Shown piece after piece: positions 1-5,126 of a DNA stretch of 5,126 nucleotides. Both the position numbers and the translations under genes were made by a program. This stretch comes from JBDTMT01 sp039934135 (GTDB lineage Bacteria; Desulfobacterota; Binatia; HRBIN30; CADEER01): assembly GCA_039934135.1 (NCBI GenBank), contig JBDTMT010000459.1, positions 1 through 5,126 on the forward strand. Reading direction: 5' to 3'. Numbering within the stretch: the stretch's first letter is position 1; the number at the start of each line of letters is the position of its first letter. The notes under the pieces were generated by a model. The model was given only the letters and a program-made list of their open reading frames with translations. It was not told the origin of the DNA and did no database searches.

Positions 1-1580
1 TCGGTGCTGGTCTGCGTGCCGCCGCCGTCCTGCTCGTAGCGCGTCTTGGCCGGCAGCAGGATCACCTCGTCGCCCGGCTCGAGCAGCATCTGATCGGTGA
101 CGATGATGTCCTGGTGGACGCGCAACGGGATGCGCTGCATGGCTTCGGCGACGTAGTCCGGATCGGGCAGCGTGCGCAGAAAATTGCCGCCGAGGCTGTA
201 CAGCACGTCGAGCTCGCCGCGTGCCGCCGCCTCGACCATTTCGGTCGCCGTCAGGCCGGGCGCCGCCGGCACGACGAATCCGTACTCCATAGATAGCGCC
301 CGAGCCGACTCGGCGTTGATCGCCACGCCGCCCGGCAGTGCCGTGGCATACGCCCCCATCTCGGCGCCGCCCTGTACGCCGGAATGGCCGCGGATCGGCA
401 TCAGGCCGCAGCGCTCGCGGCCGACCCAGCCTTTGAGCAGGCCCAGATTGAGAATCATCTGCACCGCCTGGCCGCCGCAGGCGTGCTGGGTGATGCCCAT
501 GCTCCACACCAGCACACCGCTGCGCGCGTCGCGCAGCATCGCGGCGAACTCGGCCATGCTGGCGCGCGGCAGACCGGCTTGCTGCTCGAGCTGCGGCCAG
601 TCCAACGCGGCGACGGCGGCGGCGAGCGCCTCGAATCCCGTCGTGTGGCGCTCGACGAAGGCGCGGTCGATCCAGCCTTCCGCGAGCAGAATCTTGACCA
701 CGCCGGAGAGGAACGCGATGTCGCCGCCCTGCGCCACCGGAAACCACCAGTCGGCCACGTCGGTGCCGAACAGCGCGCTGCGCGGCGTCGACGGCACCCA
801 GTAGCGGTCCATGCCCGGCTCGCGCAGCGGGTTCACCAGAGCAACGCGCGTGCCGAGTTGCTTGGCCTCGTGCAAGTACTTCATCGCCACCGGCTGATCG
901 TTGGCCGGGTTCGAGCCGAAGAAGACGATCAGATCGGTGCCAAACCAGTCGCGGTAGCTGCAGGTGGTCGCCGAGAGCCCCAAGGCGTGCTTCATCGCCC
1001 CGGTCGACGGCGAGTGACAGAGCCGCGCCGCGTTGTCGATGTTGTTGGTGCCGAGGAAGCGGGCGACCTTCTGCGCCGCGTAGTAGACCTCGTTGGTCAG
1101 CGCCCGCGAGGTCAAATAGAAGGCGACGCGTCGCGGATCGCTGGCGCGAATGCGCGCCGCGATGCGCGCGTAGGCCTCGTCCCAATTGATGCGCCGGAAG
1201 CCGGCGTCGCCGCGCTCGCGCAGCATCGGCACCGGCAGGCGCCCGAGCGCGCGCAGCGCCGCGTTGTCCGGGTCGAGCCGTGCCACGTCGGCCAGGCAGT
1301 GCGGGTCGAGCCCCGGCATGGTGTTCAGGCGCAGCAGGTTGAGCCGCGTCATGCACAGGTGCACGCCGTCGATCGTCCAGTCGTGCAGCCCGGCGACGCC
1401 GAGCGCGCAGCCATCGCAAACGCCGCGCGACAGCACCTGCCAGGCGTAGCCGAGGTTGTCGCGGTTGTCCCACACCACGCGCCCCATGTCGCGGAAGTGA
1501 TGCGGCTTGGTCTGTCCGAGGCCGAACGGCACGGCGCGCGCCAACTGATCCTTCACCTTGCGCCGCATCGCGTGCGTCAT
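1..1580 (-). CDS. FdhF/YdeP-family molybdopterin oxidoreductase (partial, C-terminus off left edge)
   Basis: Frame open from ATG at 1580 to the window edge, giving 526 codons of a family usually about 750 residues long. An in-frame TAG at 1590-1592, four codons upstream, makes this ATG the first possible start; the Shine-Dalgarno is weak (GAGGTAGG about 13 bases upstream). Seen in the protein: C55-x2-C58 followed by C76, possible Fe-S ligands; the stretch TNNIDNAARLCHSPST (178-193), which lines up with the formate dehydrogenase active-site loop and puts Cys188 where FdhF has selenocysteine, followed by His189; a cofactor-binding segment FFGSNPAND (220-228) with VNPLRE (249-254); and the family signatures GITQH (362-366) and RGHSGVQG (397-404). 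Such enzymes bind a molybdenum bis-pterin cofactor and are probably cytoplasmic; E. coli YdeP is linked to acid resistance, but the substrate is unknown. No fdhD or accessory gene is visible. Family assignment is firm; the reaction is not. Confidence 0.93.
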   Translation of the reverse strand, partial: MTHAMRRKVKDQLARAVPFGLGQTKPHHFRDMGRVVWDNRDNLGYAWQVLSRGVCDGCALGVAGLHDWTIDGVHLCMTRLNLLRLNTMPGLDPHCLADVARLDPDNAALRALGRLPVPMLRERGDAGFRRINWDEAYARIAARIRASDPRRVAFYLTSRALTNEVYYAAQKVARFLGTNNIDNAARLCHSPSTGAMKHALGLSATTCSYRDWFGTDLIVFFGSNPANDQPVAMKYLHEAKQLGTRVALVNPLREPGMDRYWVPSTPRSALFGTDVADWWFPVAQGGDIAFLSGVVKILLAEGWIDRAFVERHTTGFEALAAAVAALDWPQLEQQAGLPRASMAEFAAMLRDARSGVLVWSMGITQHACGGQAVQMILNLGLLKGWVGRERCGLMPIRGHSGVQGGAEMGAYATALPGGVAINAESARALSMEYGFVVPAAPGLTATEMVEAAARGELDVLYSLGGNFLRTLPDPDYVAEAMQRIPLRVHQDIIVTDQMLLEPGDEVILLPAKTRYEQDGGGTQTST

Positions 1581-1709
1581 ACTTAGCGCCTAGCCTACCT
1601 CGATGGACGAGCGCGACACCCCGCTCGCCGGGGCGTTCAGGCGGTGATGTCTGGACCTGCGGGAATGGAGTGTGAAATTAGGGAAAACCCTTGTAGGTAA
1701 AGAATTTTC

Positions 1710-1740
1710 TTGACTTGGAGCGGACGTCCAATGGTATCTG
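1710..1740 (+). promoter_or_regulatory. Candidate sigma70-type promoter for the cysteine-rich gene
   Basis: TTGACT at 1710-1715 is a near-consensus -35 element in the AT-rich part of the intergenic region. The -10 is poor: the best candidates are TGGTAT (1732-1737, spacing 16) and TATCTG (1735-1740, spacing 19). If used, the transcript would carry a leader of roughly 65-70 bases before the ATG at 1814. Based on eye matching only. Confidence 0.3.
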
Positions 1741-1754
1741 TGCCGCACTATTTT

Positions 1755-1769
1755 GTTTGTTACTCAAAC
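1755..1769. repeat. Perfect inverted repeat GTTTG-N5-CAAAC
   Basis: Two 5-base arms, 1755-1759 and 1765-1769, are exact reverse complements around the spacer TTACT. The repeat lies between the candidate promoter and the ribosome binding site. It could be a small operator or a leader hairpin; arms this short can also arise by chance. Confidence 0.3.
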
Positions 1770-1772
1770 CGG

Positions 1773-1791
1773 CGCACCATAGAAATGTGCG
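1773..1791 (+). other. Possible stem-loop in the 5' leader
   Basis: CGCACCAT (1773-1780) can pair with ATGTGCG (1785-1791) to give a 7-base-pair stem with one bulged C and an AGAA loop. It ends 12 bases before the Shine-Dalgarno, so it could affect translation start or message stability. No known riboswitch core is recognisable. Confidence 0.3.
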
Positions 1792-1803
1792 TCGCGGATA
1801 CAC

Positions 1804-1810
1804 AGGGGGG
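1804..1810 (+). promoter_or_regulatory. Ribosome binding site of the cysteine-rich gene
   Basis: The run AGGGGGG sits 3 bases before ATG 1814, with its AGGGG part at a normal spacing of about 5. It decides the start: the frame stays open upstream to a TTG at 1715, but that codon lacks a clear ribosome binding site and overlaps the candidate promoter, and starting there would bury the signal peptide behind 33 extra residues. Confidence 0.7.
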
Positions 1811-1813
1811 CGT

Positions 1814-1918
1814 ATGAGGAAAGCATGTACGGGATCGTTCGAGGCGAGGAGCCATCTCACGCGCGTTGCTGCGTGTCTCGCGATGCTGACCGCGCTCGGG
1901 GCGTCGCAAGCGAGCGGG
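1814..1918 (+). other. Signal peptide coding region
   Basis: Residues 1-35: Arg2, Lys3, Arg12 and Arg17 precede the hydrophobic core VAACLAMLTALGA (18-30). Cleavage fits after S-Q-A (33) or, equally well, A-S-G (35), leaving Ser34 or Gln36 first. Cys21 is not a lipobox cysteine, because the hydrophobic core continues after it rather than ending before it. Confidence 0.8.
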
Positions 1919-4594
1919 CAAATCAGCGGCTTGGCCATCACCAAGAATGCCGGCAACACGGCTGATTTCGCCGAAGATACACTCACTGTCGGTCGTCAGT
2001 TCAAGAGCACGACGGCCATCAAGACTACCGCCGGCACAAACTTCAAGACGCAGTATGCGTTCGTGACTGCGGCTGATTCGGGAGTCGCGACGTCCACGTC
2101 AATGAGCGCGACATCCAACTACCGCGTCAACTTCAGCGTCGCCGTCGCTGGTGGATACCGACTCGATATCGGCACGACCCGCGTCGGTGCCATGACTTTG
2201 GTTGACGACGGCTCAGCCGCGGCTACCGCCACCATGGGGGCAGTCACCGGCTCATCTACCGGCGGTACGCTCACCTCGGGCGCGCTCGGGCTGGTAGCGG
2301 TTGCCAACGTCAGCAGCAACAGCGCGCAGAACGTCGCGTTCTCGCAGTCCGGCACGGCCGCGATCCACGCGGTGAGCAACGGCTCCCCGGTTGCGCACCA
2401 GTTGAGCTTCTCGTGGCCGTCCAGCTGCGGAAACTCCGCCGGTTTTTTCTCCACCGGTGGTGATGAGTGCGCGGTCCGCGCCGGTGTCGCTGCGACGGTC
2501 AGCGGTCAGAGCGCCGGCAACTATCCGGGCTCCGGCAGCCGCGATATCAATCTCGACGGTCACTTTGTCACGGTCACCTTCACGTCGCTGTGCGGCAACG
2601 GCGTCGTCGACGCACTGGTCAGTGAAGAATGCGATCAGGGCACGGGCGTCAACGGCTTGCCGGGGTCGTGCTGCACGGCGAACTGCACCATTGCCACCGC
2701 CGCCTCGAGCTGCCGCGACCAAGCCGGCGACTGCGACATCGCCGAGCTGTGCGACGGATTGACAGCGAATTGCCCGAGCGACACCTTCGAACCGCCAACC
2801 ACCGTGTGTCGTGCCGCCACCGGCGGCGAAATCTGCGACACTGTCGAGCTCTGCACCGGTTCAGGGGCGACCTGCCCGCCGGATGCGGTCGAGCCGGCAA
2901 CGACGCTGTGCCGCGCCGCCGCCGGCGACTGCGACATCGACGAGTTCTGCGATGGCGCCAGCCATTTCTGCCCGGCCGACGCGAAGAGCACGGCCACCTG
3001 CCGCGCCTCCGGAGGCGATTGCGACTTGGCTGAAGTCTGCGACGGCGTCAGCGACAATTGCGCTTCGGATGCGAAGAGCACCGCGGTCTGCCGCGCCTCG
3101 GGCGGCGCCTGCGACGTGGCGGAAAGCTGCGACGGCATCGCCGATCTATGCCCGAGCGATACGATCGAGCCGGCGACGACAACGTGTCGCCCGATCGCCG
3201 GCGATTGCGACGTCGCCGAGCAGTGCGATGGCGTCACCGTGACCTGCCCGGCCGACGCCTTCGAGCCGGCCTCGCTGGAGTGCCGCGGCACGACGACGGG
3301 TGAGGAATGCGACGTGGCCGAGTTCTGCACCGGCAGCGGCGCCAGCTGCCCGGCCGACGCCGTCGAGCCCAACACCACGGAATGCCGTGGTTCGGCCGGT
3401 GTCTGCGATCTGGCGGAAAACTGCGACGGCAGCACGAAAGTGTGCCCGAGCGATGCCAAGAGCACGGCCGAGTGCCGTGCCTCGGGCGGCTTCTGCGACG
3501 TCGCCGAAGTCTGCGACGGCGTGAACGATGACTGCGCCGCCGATGCCTTCGAGCCGGCGACGACGGTGTGCCGCGCCGGTTCGGTTGGCGCGGACTGCGA
3601 TGCGGTGGAGTTCTGCACTGGCTCGGGCGCCCTGTGCCCGGCCGATGTCCCGCTGCCTGCCGCGACGGTTTGCCGTGCGGCGTCCGGTGGCGAGGAATGC
3701 GACGCGGCCGAGACCTGCGACGGCGTGTCGTTCTTCTGCCCGGCCGATGGCGCTCTGCCGAACGGCACGGCGTGCACCTCGGATGGCAACCCGTGCTCGG
3801 TCGACGCCTGCGACGGCTCGAGTCACCTCTGCCAGCACCCGGCCGGCAATGCCGGCGCCAGCTGCCGCGTCGCGGCAGGCCTCTGCGATGTGGCGGAGCT
3901 CTGCGACGGCGCCTCCACGACGTGCCCGGCCGACGCATTGGCCGTCGACGGATCGAGCTGCACCGATGGCACCTACTGCAACGGTGGCGAGACCTGCCAG
4001 AGCGGCACGTGCTCGCCAGGCACCAACCCGTGCGGCGTGGGCGAGAGCTGCAACGAAGCCACCGACCAGTGCTTCGCCGGCGACTGCCCGACGACGCCGT
4101 CGACCTGCCGCAACGCCGGCAAGTCGATCGTCGTGATCAAGGACAACGCCAACGACAGCAAGGACAAGCTGGTCTACAAGTGGCTGAAGGGCGACGCGAC
4201 CACGCAGCCGGAACTGTCCGATCCGCTCAATACGGCCACCTATGCGGTGTGCTTCTACACCAACTCCGGGCTGGTGGCGCAGGCCGCCGTGCCGCCGAGC
4301 AGCACGAAGTGGAAGCCGATCAGCACCAAGGGCTACAAGTACAAGGACAGCACGCTGGCCGAGGACGGCATCCAGAAGATCGTCGCCAAGGGCAGCACGA
4401 CGGCCGGCAAGTCGAAGCTGTTGGTGAAGGGTAAGGGCGCCAACCTGCCCGACACGCTGACGCTGCCGATCGCGGCACCGGATCTGCCGCTGCAGGTGCA
4501 GGTGCGCAACAACGAGACGGGCATTTGCTTCGGCAGCTCGTTCGCCGCGCCGAAGAAGAACATCGCCACCCAGTTCAAGGGCAAGACGCCGTAA
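1814..4594 (+). CDS. Secreted cysteine-rich protein with tandem disintegrin-like repeats
   Basis: 926 residues, ATG start, TAA stop at 4592-4594. A Sec-type signal peptide (basic n-region, hydrophobic core about 18-30) predicts export. Mature order: an unrecognised Ser/Thr/Ala/Gly-rich, probably beta-stranded domain (37-259) with only two cysteines, C205 and C219; a CGNG...EECD...CC module (260-299); 13 four-cysteine units (300-715); a second cysteine-rich module (716-765); and a lysine-rich domain (about 770-926) with C813 and C905. The units resemble the loop half of ADAM/snake-venom disintegrin domains, which bind integrins in animals; in a bacterium an adhesive or ligand-binding role is inference. 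There is no metalloprotease motif, transmembrane anchor, LPxTG, PEP-CTERM or MYXO-CTERM tail, so it is released or held non-covalently. Many disulfides imply oxidative folding outside the cytoplasm. It is divergent from its left neighbour and convergent with its right one, so probably monocistronic. The reading frame is certain; the function is unknown. Confidence 0.95.
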   Translation: MRKACTGSFEARSHLTRVAACLAMLTALGASQASGQISGLAITKNAGNTADFAEDTLTVGRQFKSTTAIKTTAGTNFKTQYAFVTAADSGVATSTSMSATSNYRVNFSVAVAGGYRLDIGTTRVGAMTLVDDGSAAATATMGAVTGSSTGGTLTSGALGLVAVANVSSNSAQNVAFSQSGTAAIHAVSNGSPVAHQLSFSWPSSCGNSAGFFSTGGDECAVRAGVAATVSGQSAGNYPGSGSRDINLDGHFVTVTFTSLCGNGVVDALVSEECDQGTGVNGLPGSCCTANCTIATAASSCRDQAGDCDIAELCDGLTANCPSDTFEPPTTVCRAATGGEICDTVELCTGSGATCPPDAVEPATTLCRAAAGDCDIDEFCDGASHFCPADAKSTATCRASGGDCDLAEVCDGVSDNCASDAKSTAVCRASGGACDVAESCDGIADLCPSDTIEPATTTCRPIAGDCDVAEQCDGVTVTCPADAFEPASLECRGTTTGEECDVAEFCTGSGASCPADAVEPNTTECRGSAGVCDLAENCDGSTKVCPSDAKSTAECRASGGFCDVAEVCDGVNDDCAADAFEPATTVCRAGSVGADCDAVEFCTGSGALCPADVPLPAATVCRAASGGEECDAAETCDGVSFFCPADGALPNGTACTSDGNPCSVDACDGSSHLCQHPAGNAGASCRVAAGLCDVAELCDGASTTCPADALAVDGSSCTDGTYCNGGETCQSGTCSPGTNPCGVGESCNEATDQCFAGDCPTTPSTCRNAGKSIVVIKDNANDSKDKLVYKWLKGDATTQPELSDPLNTATYAVCFYTNSGLVAQAAVPPSSTKWKPISTKGYKYKDSTLAEDGIQKIVAKGSTTAGKSKLLVKGKGANLPDTLTLPIAAPDLPLQVQVRNNETGICFGSSFAAPKKNIATQFKGKTP
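2591..2710 (+). other. CGNG...EECD cysteine module (Myxococcus Cys-rich / disintegrin N-half-like)
   Basis: Residues 260-299 hold CGNGVVD (260-266), EECDQG (271-276), the adjacent pair C286-C287, and C291. The CGNG-x-[VI]-[DE]...E-x-C-D pattern is that of the Myxococcus-type cysteine-rich repeat common in deltaproteobacterial exoproteins. It also matches the start of animal ADAM disintegrin domains (CGN-x-VE-x-GEECD, then CC). It runs directly into the first tandem unit at C300, the same order as in a complete disintegrin domain. Confidence 0.7.
2711..3958 (+). repeat. Thirteen tandem disintegrin-loop-like units
   Basis: Units start at Cys 300, 332, 366, 396, 426, 458, 490, 524, 554, 586, 620, 654 and 684, and end at residue 715. 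Lengths are 32, 34, 30, 30, 32, 32, 34, 30, 32, 34, 34, 30 and 32 residues. Twelve follow C-R-x(5,7)-C-D-x2-E-x-C-[DT]-G-x4-C-x2-D, with Pro usual after the fourth Cys; unit 12 is divergent. Four cysteines each gives 52 in total, enough for two disulfides per unit. Conserved Asp and Glu could bind calcium, as acidic residues do in ADAM disintegrin domains. The array is strongly acidic, with only four lysines in 416 residues. DNA copies are diverged, so this is an old protein-level array rather than recent slippage. Confidence 0.9.
3773..3862 (+). other. Divergent unit 12, NPCSVDACDG-type (slime-mould-repeat-like)
   Basis: Residues 654-683 read C-x6-C-x4-C-x6-C, one residue shorter between the second and third Cys than the other units, and they lack the Arg after the first Cys and the CDxxE motif. 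The motif DGNPCSVDACDG followed by LCQHPAG resembles the CxDGNxCTxDxCD...CxHxP repeat of the Dictyostelium CTDC family and bacterial exoproteins. Unit 13 (684-715) is canonical again. Confidence 0.6.
3959..4108 (+). other. Second cysteine-rich module (GTYCNGGETC...)
   Basis: Residues 716-765 contain nine cysteines (716, 722, 728, 733, 740, 746, 753, 758, 765) in short Gly-rich loops, including YCNGGETC and GESCNEATDQC. The spacing differs from the tandem units, so this is a separate disulfide-rich cap or linker between the array and the C-terminal domain. No enzymatic motif is visible. Confidence 0.6.
4124..4591 (+). other. Lysine-rich C-terminal domain of unknown function
   Basis: Residues 771-926 begin SIVVIKDNANDSKDKLVYKW and carry 20 lysines, with two cysteines (813 and 905) far enough apart to form a single disulfide bridging the domain. 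Alternating hydrophobic stretches such as KLLVKGKGANLP and LPLQVQVRN suggest a beta-rich fold. The gene ends GKTP. Composition contrasts sharply with the acidic array before it. I do not recognise a named family; binding to an acidic surface polymer is one possibility. Confidence 0.55.
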
Positions 4595-4622
4595 GTCCGG
4601 CGCTCGACTCCTGAGAACGCTT

Positions 4623-4665
4623 CAGCGCCCCGACACGGGATCCCGTGTCGGGGCGCTGTTGTTTT
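4623..4665 (+). terminator. Intrinsic terminator of the cysteine-rich gene
   Basis: A perfect 18-base inverted repeat (arms 4623-4640 and 4641-4658, centred on GGATCC) would form a very stable GC-rich hairpin. It is followed by the T-rich tail TGTTGTTTT (4657-4665). It begins 29 bases after the TAA. The opposite side lacks an A-run, so it should act mainly on the + strand, though the hairpin may also hinder transcription arriving from the convergent hydrolase gene. Confidence 0.9.
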
Positions 4666-4702
4666 GACCTCGCGGCGCGAACGCCGTGACGGTGCGCTGC
4701 GG

Positions 4703-5126
4703 CTAGGGTGCCGCTGGCGTACTGCTGGCGCGCTCGACGAAGGCGAGAAACGCCTCCAGCACACGCTGCGGCGCCTCGATCTGCGGATAGTGCCCAATGC
4801 CGTCGAGCAGCACGACGTCTGGGTGCGGGACCAGGGCGCGGTAGCGCTCGGCCATGTGGCGGCCGGAGACCGGATCTTCAGGCCCGTTGATGAAGCGCAA
4901 CGGCACCGTGGCTGCCTGCAGCGCACCGACCCATCGCTCACGGAACTGCCGGCGCTCGGCGATGTAGCGAATCAGGCGATGCGCGACGCGCCGGCCGTCG
5001 TTGAAGGCGAGGAGCTGCCACACCGCGTGTAGCTCCGCGGGGCTGGGCTGCGTCCGTGGTCCAAACACAGAGGCAAAGCTGCGGCTGAAGCTGCGCTCGT
5101 TCATCAAGCGGCCGAGCAGCGGCCCG
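4703..5126 (-). CDS. Alpha/beta hydrolase (partial, N-terminus off right edge)
   Basis: The frame is open from the right edge to a TAG at 4703-4705, giving about 140 C-terminal residues. In-frame TTG (5107) and ATG (5104) codons lie inside conserved-looking sequence (GPLLGRLMNERSF), so the true start is outside the window. Seen: NGPEDPVSG, whose Asp (codon 4874-4876) fits the acid of the catalytic triad, and DGIGHYPQIEAP, whose His (codon 4790-4792) fits the catalytic base of the haloalkane dehalogenase / epoxide hydrolase-like group. The nucleophile elbow must lie upstream and is not visible, so the enzyme class cannot be settled. No signal sequence can be judged. It converges on the cysteine-rich gene, with 108 bases and a terminator between them. 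Confidence 0.88.
   Translation of the reverse strand, partial: GPLLGRLMNERSFSRSFASVFGPRTQPSPAELHAVWQLLAFNDGRRVAHRLIRYIAERRQFRERWVGALQAATVPLRFINGPEDPVSGRHMAERYRALVPHPDVVLLDGIGHYPQIEAPQRVLEAFLAFVERASSTPAAP

Larger units (their letters stand above)
1581..1813. promoter_or_regulatory. Divergent intergenic region
   Basis: The 233 bases separate two divergent start codons. The half next to the oxidoreductase (1581-1670) is GC-rich and contains a small inverted repeat CCCCG/CGGGG (1619-1623 and 1629-1633). The half next to the repeat gene (about 1672-1790) is clearly more AT-rich than the rest of the window, as expected of a promoter. I found no convincing promoter for the minus-strand gene. Confidence 0.6.

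Noticed and set aside
384..1586. A 400-codon + strand open frame opposite the oxidoreductase
   Set aside because: Its translation is Arg/Ala/His-rich without recognisable motifs, and the minus-strand frame encodes clear FdhF/YdeP signatures. It is an antisense shadow of a GC-rich gene.
1765..1810. Possible cyclic-di-GMP (GEMM) riboswitch, suggested by CAAACC followed by a hairpin
   Set aside because: The other conserved blocks (the upstream CACGCA part and the downstream GGGACGCAAAGCC segment) are absent.
1715..1813. Upstream TTG start that would lengthen the cysteine-rich protein by 33 residues
   Set aside because: No clear Shine-Dalgarno, overlap with the candidate -35 element, and a better ATG at 1814 with AGGGG and an immediate signal peptide.
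1874..1876. Lipoprotein cysteine (Cys21) in the signal peptide
   Set aside because: The hydrophobic core runs on after this cysteine, so it is not at a lipobox cleavage position.
1678..1986. A 102-codon minus-strand open frame over the promoter region and signal peptide
   Set aside because: It overlaps the AT-rich control region and the start of the + gene, and shows no motif or supporting ribosome binding site.
2635..3789. A 384-codon minus-strand open frame across the repeat array
   Set aside because: Its apparent repeats (SxTSAxSQSPPEARxxAV type) are the complement of the disintegrin-like units. Repetition and GC-biased codons keep the opposite frame open; the + frame carries a signal peptide, coherent modules and a terminator.
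2711..3958. CRISPR array or recent DNA tandem repeat
   Set aside because: The periodicity is of in-frame protein units with diverged DNA and no identical repeat/spacer structure.
2711..3958. RGD integrin-binding tripeptide in the disintegrin-like loops
   Set aside because: None of the units has RGD; the equivalent position reads x-CD, as in most ADAM proteins.

Overview
This is a GC-rich bacterial window with three genes. A large secreted cysteine-rich repeat protein on the + strand is flanked by two partial minus-strand enzyme genes that run off the window edges. High GC, codon use rich in G/C third positions, a Sec signal peptide and a multi-module disulfide-rich exoprotein suggest a Myxococcota-like or other former deltaproteobacterial lineage (possibly Binatota-type, likely from a metagenome). 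This placement is inference; no rRNA or marker gene is present.

Layout. (1) 1-1580, minus: the N-terminal 526 residues of an FdhF/YdeP-family molybdopterin oxidoreductase; its C-terminus lies beyond the left edge. (2) 1581-1813: a divergent intergenic region whose half nearest the + gene is AT-rich. It holds a candidate -35 element, two small inverted repeats and a purine-rich ribosome binding site. (3) 1814-4594, plus: a 926-residue predicted exported protein. In order it has a signal peptide, an unrecognised Ser/Thr/Ala/Gly-rich domain (about 37-259), a CGNG...EECD cysteine module (260-299), 13 tandem four-cysteine units (300-715), a second cysteine-rich module (716-765) and a lysine-rich C-terminal domain (about 770-926). 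(4) 4595-4702: a short convergent spacer with a strong intrinsic terminator. (5) 4703-5126, minus: the C-terminal part of an alpha/beta hydrolase.

The central protein is the main point of interest. Twelve of its 13 units follow C-R-x(5,7)-C-D-x2-E-x-C-[DT]-G-x4-C-x2-D, which closely matches the adhesive-loop half of the eukaryotic ADAM / snake-venom disintegrin domain. The module just before them matches the N-terminal half of the same domain (CGN...EECD...CC). It therefore looks like a bacterial disintegrin-like module whose loop half has been tandemly amplified, with variable residues at the loop positions. An adhesive or ligand-binding surface role is plausible but unproven.

Nothing in the sequence links the three genes functionally: the repeat gene is divergent from the oxidoreductase and convergent with the hydrolase, so it is most likely transcribed alone.
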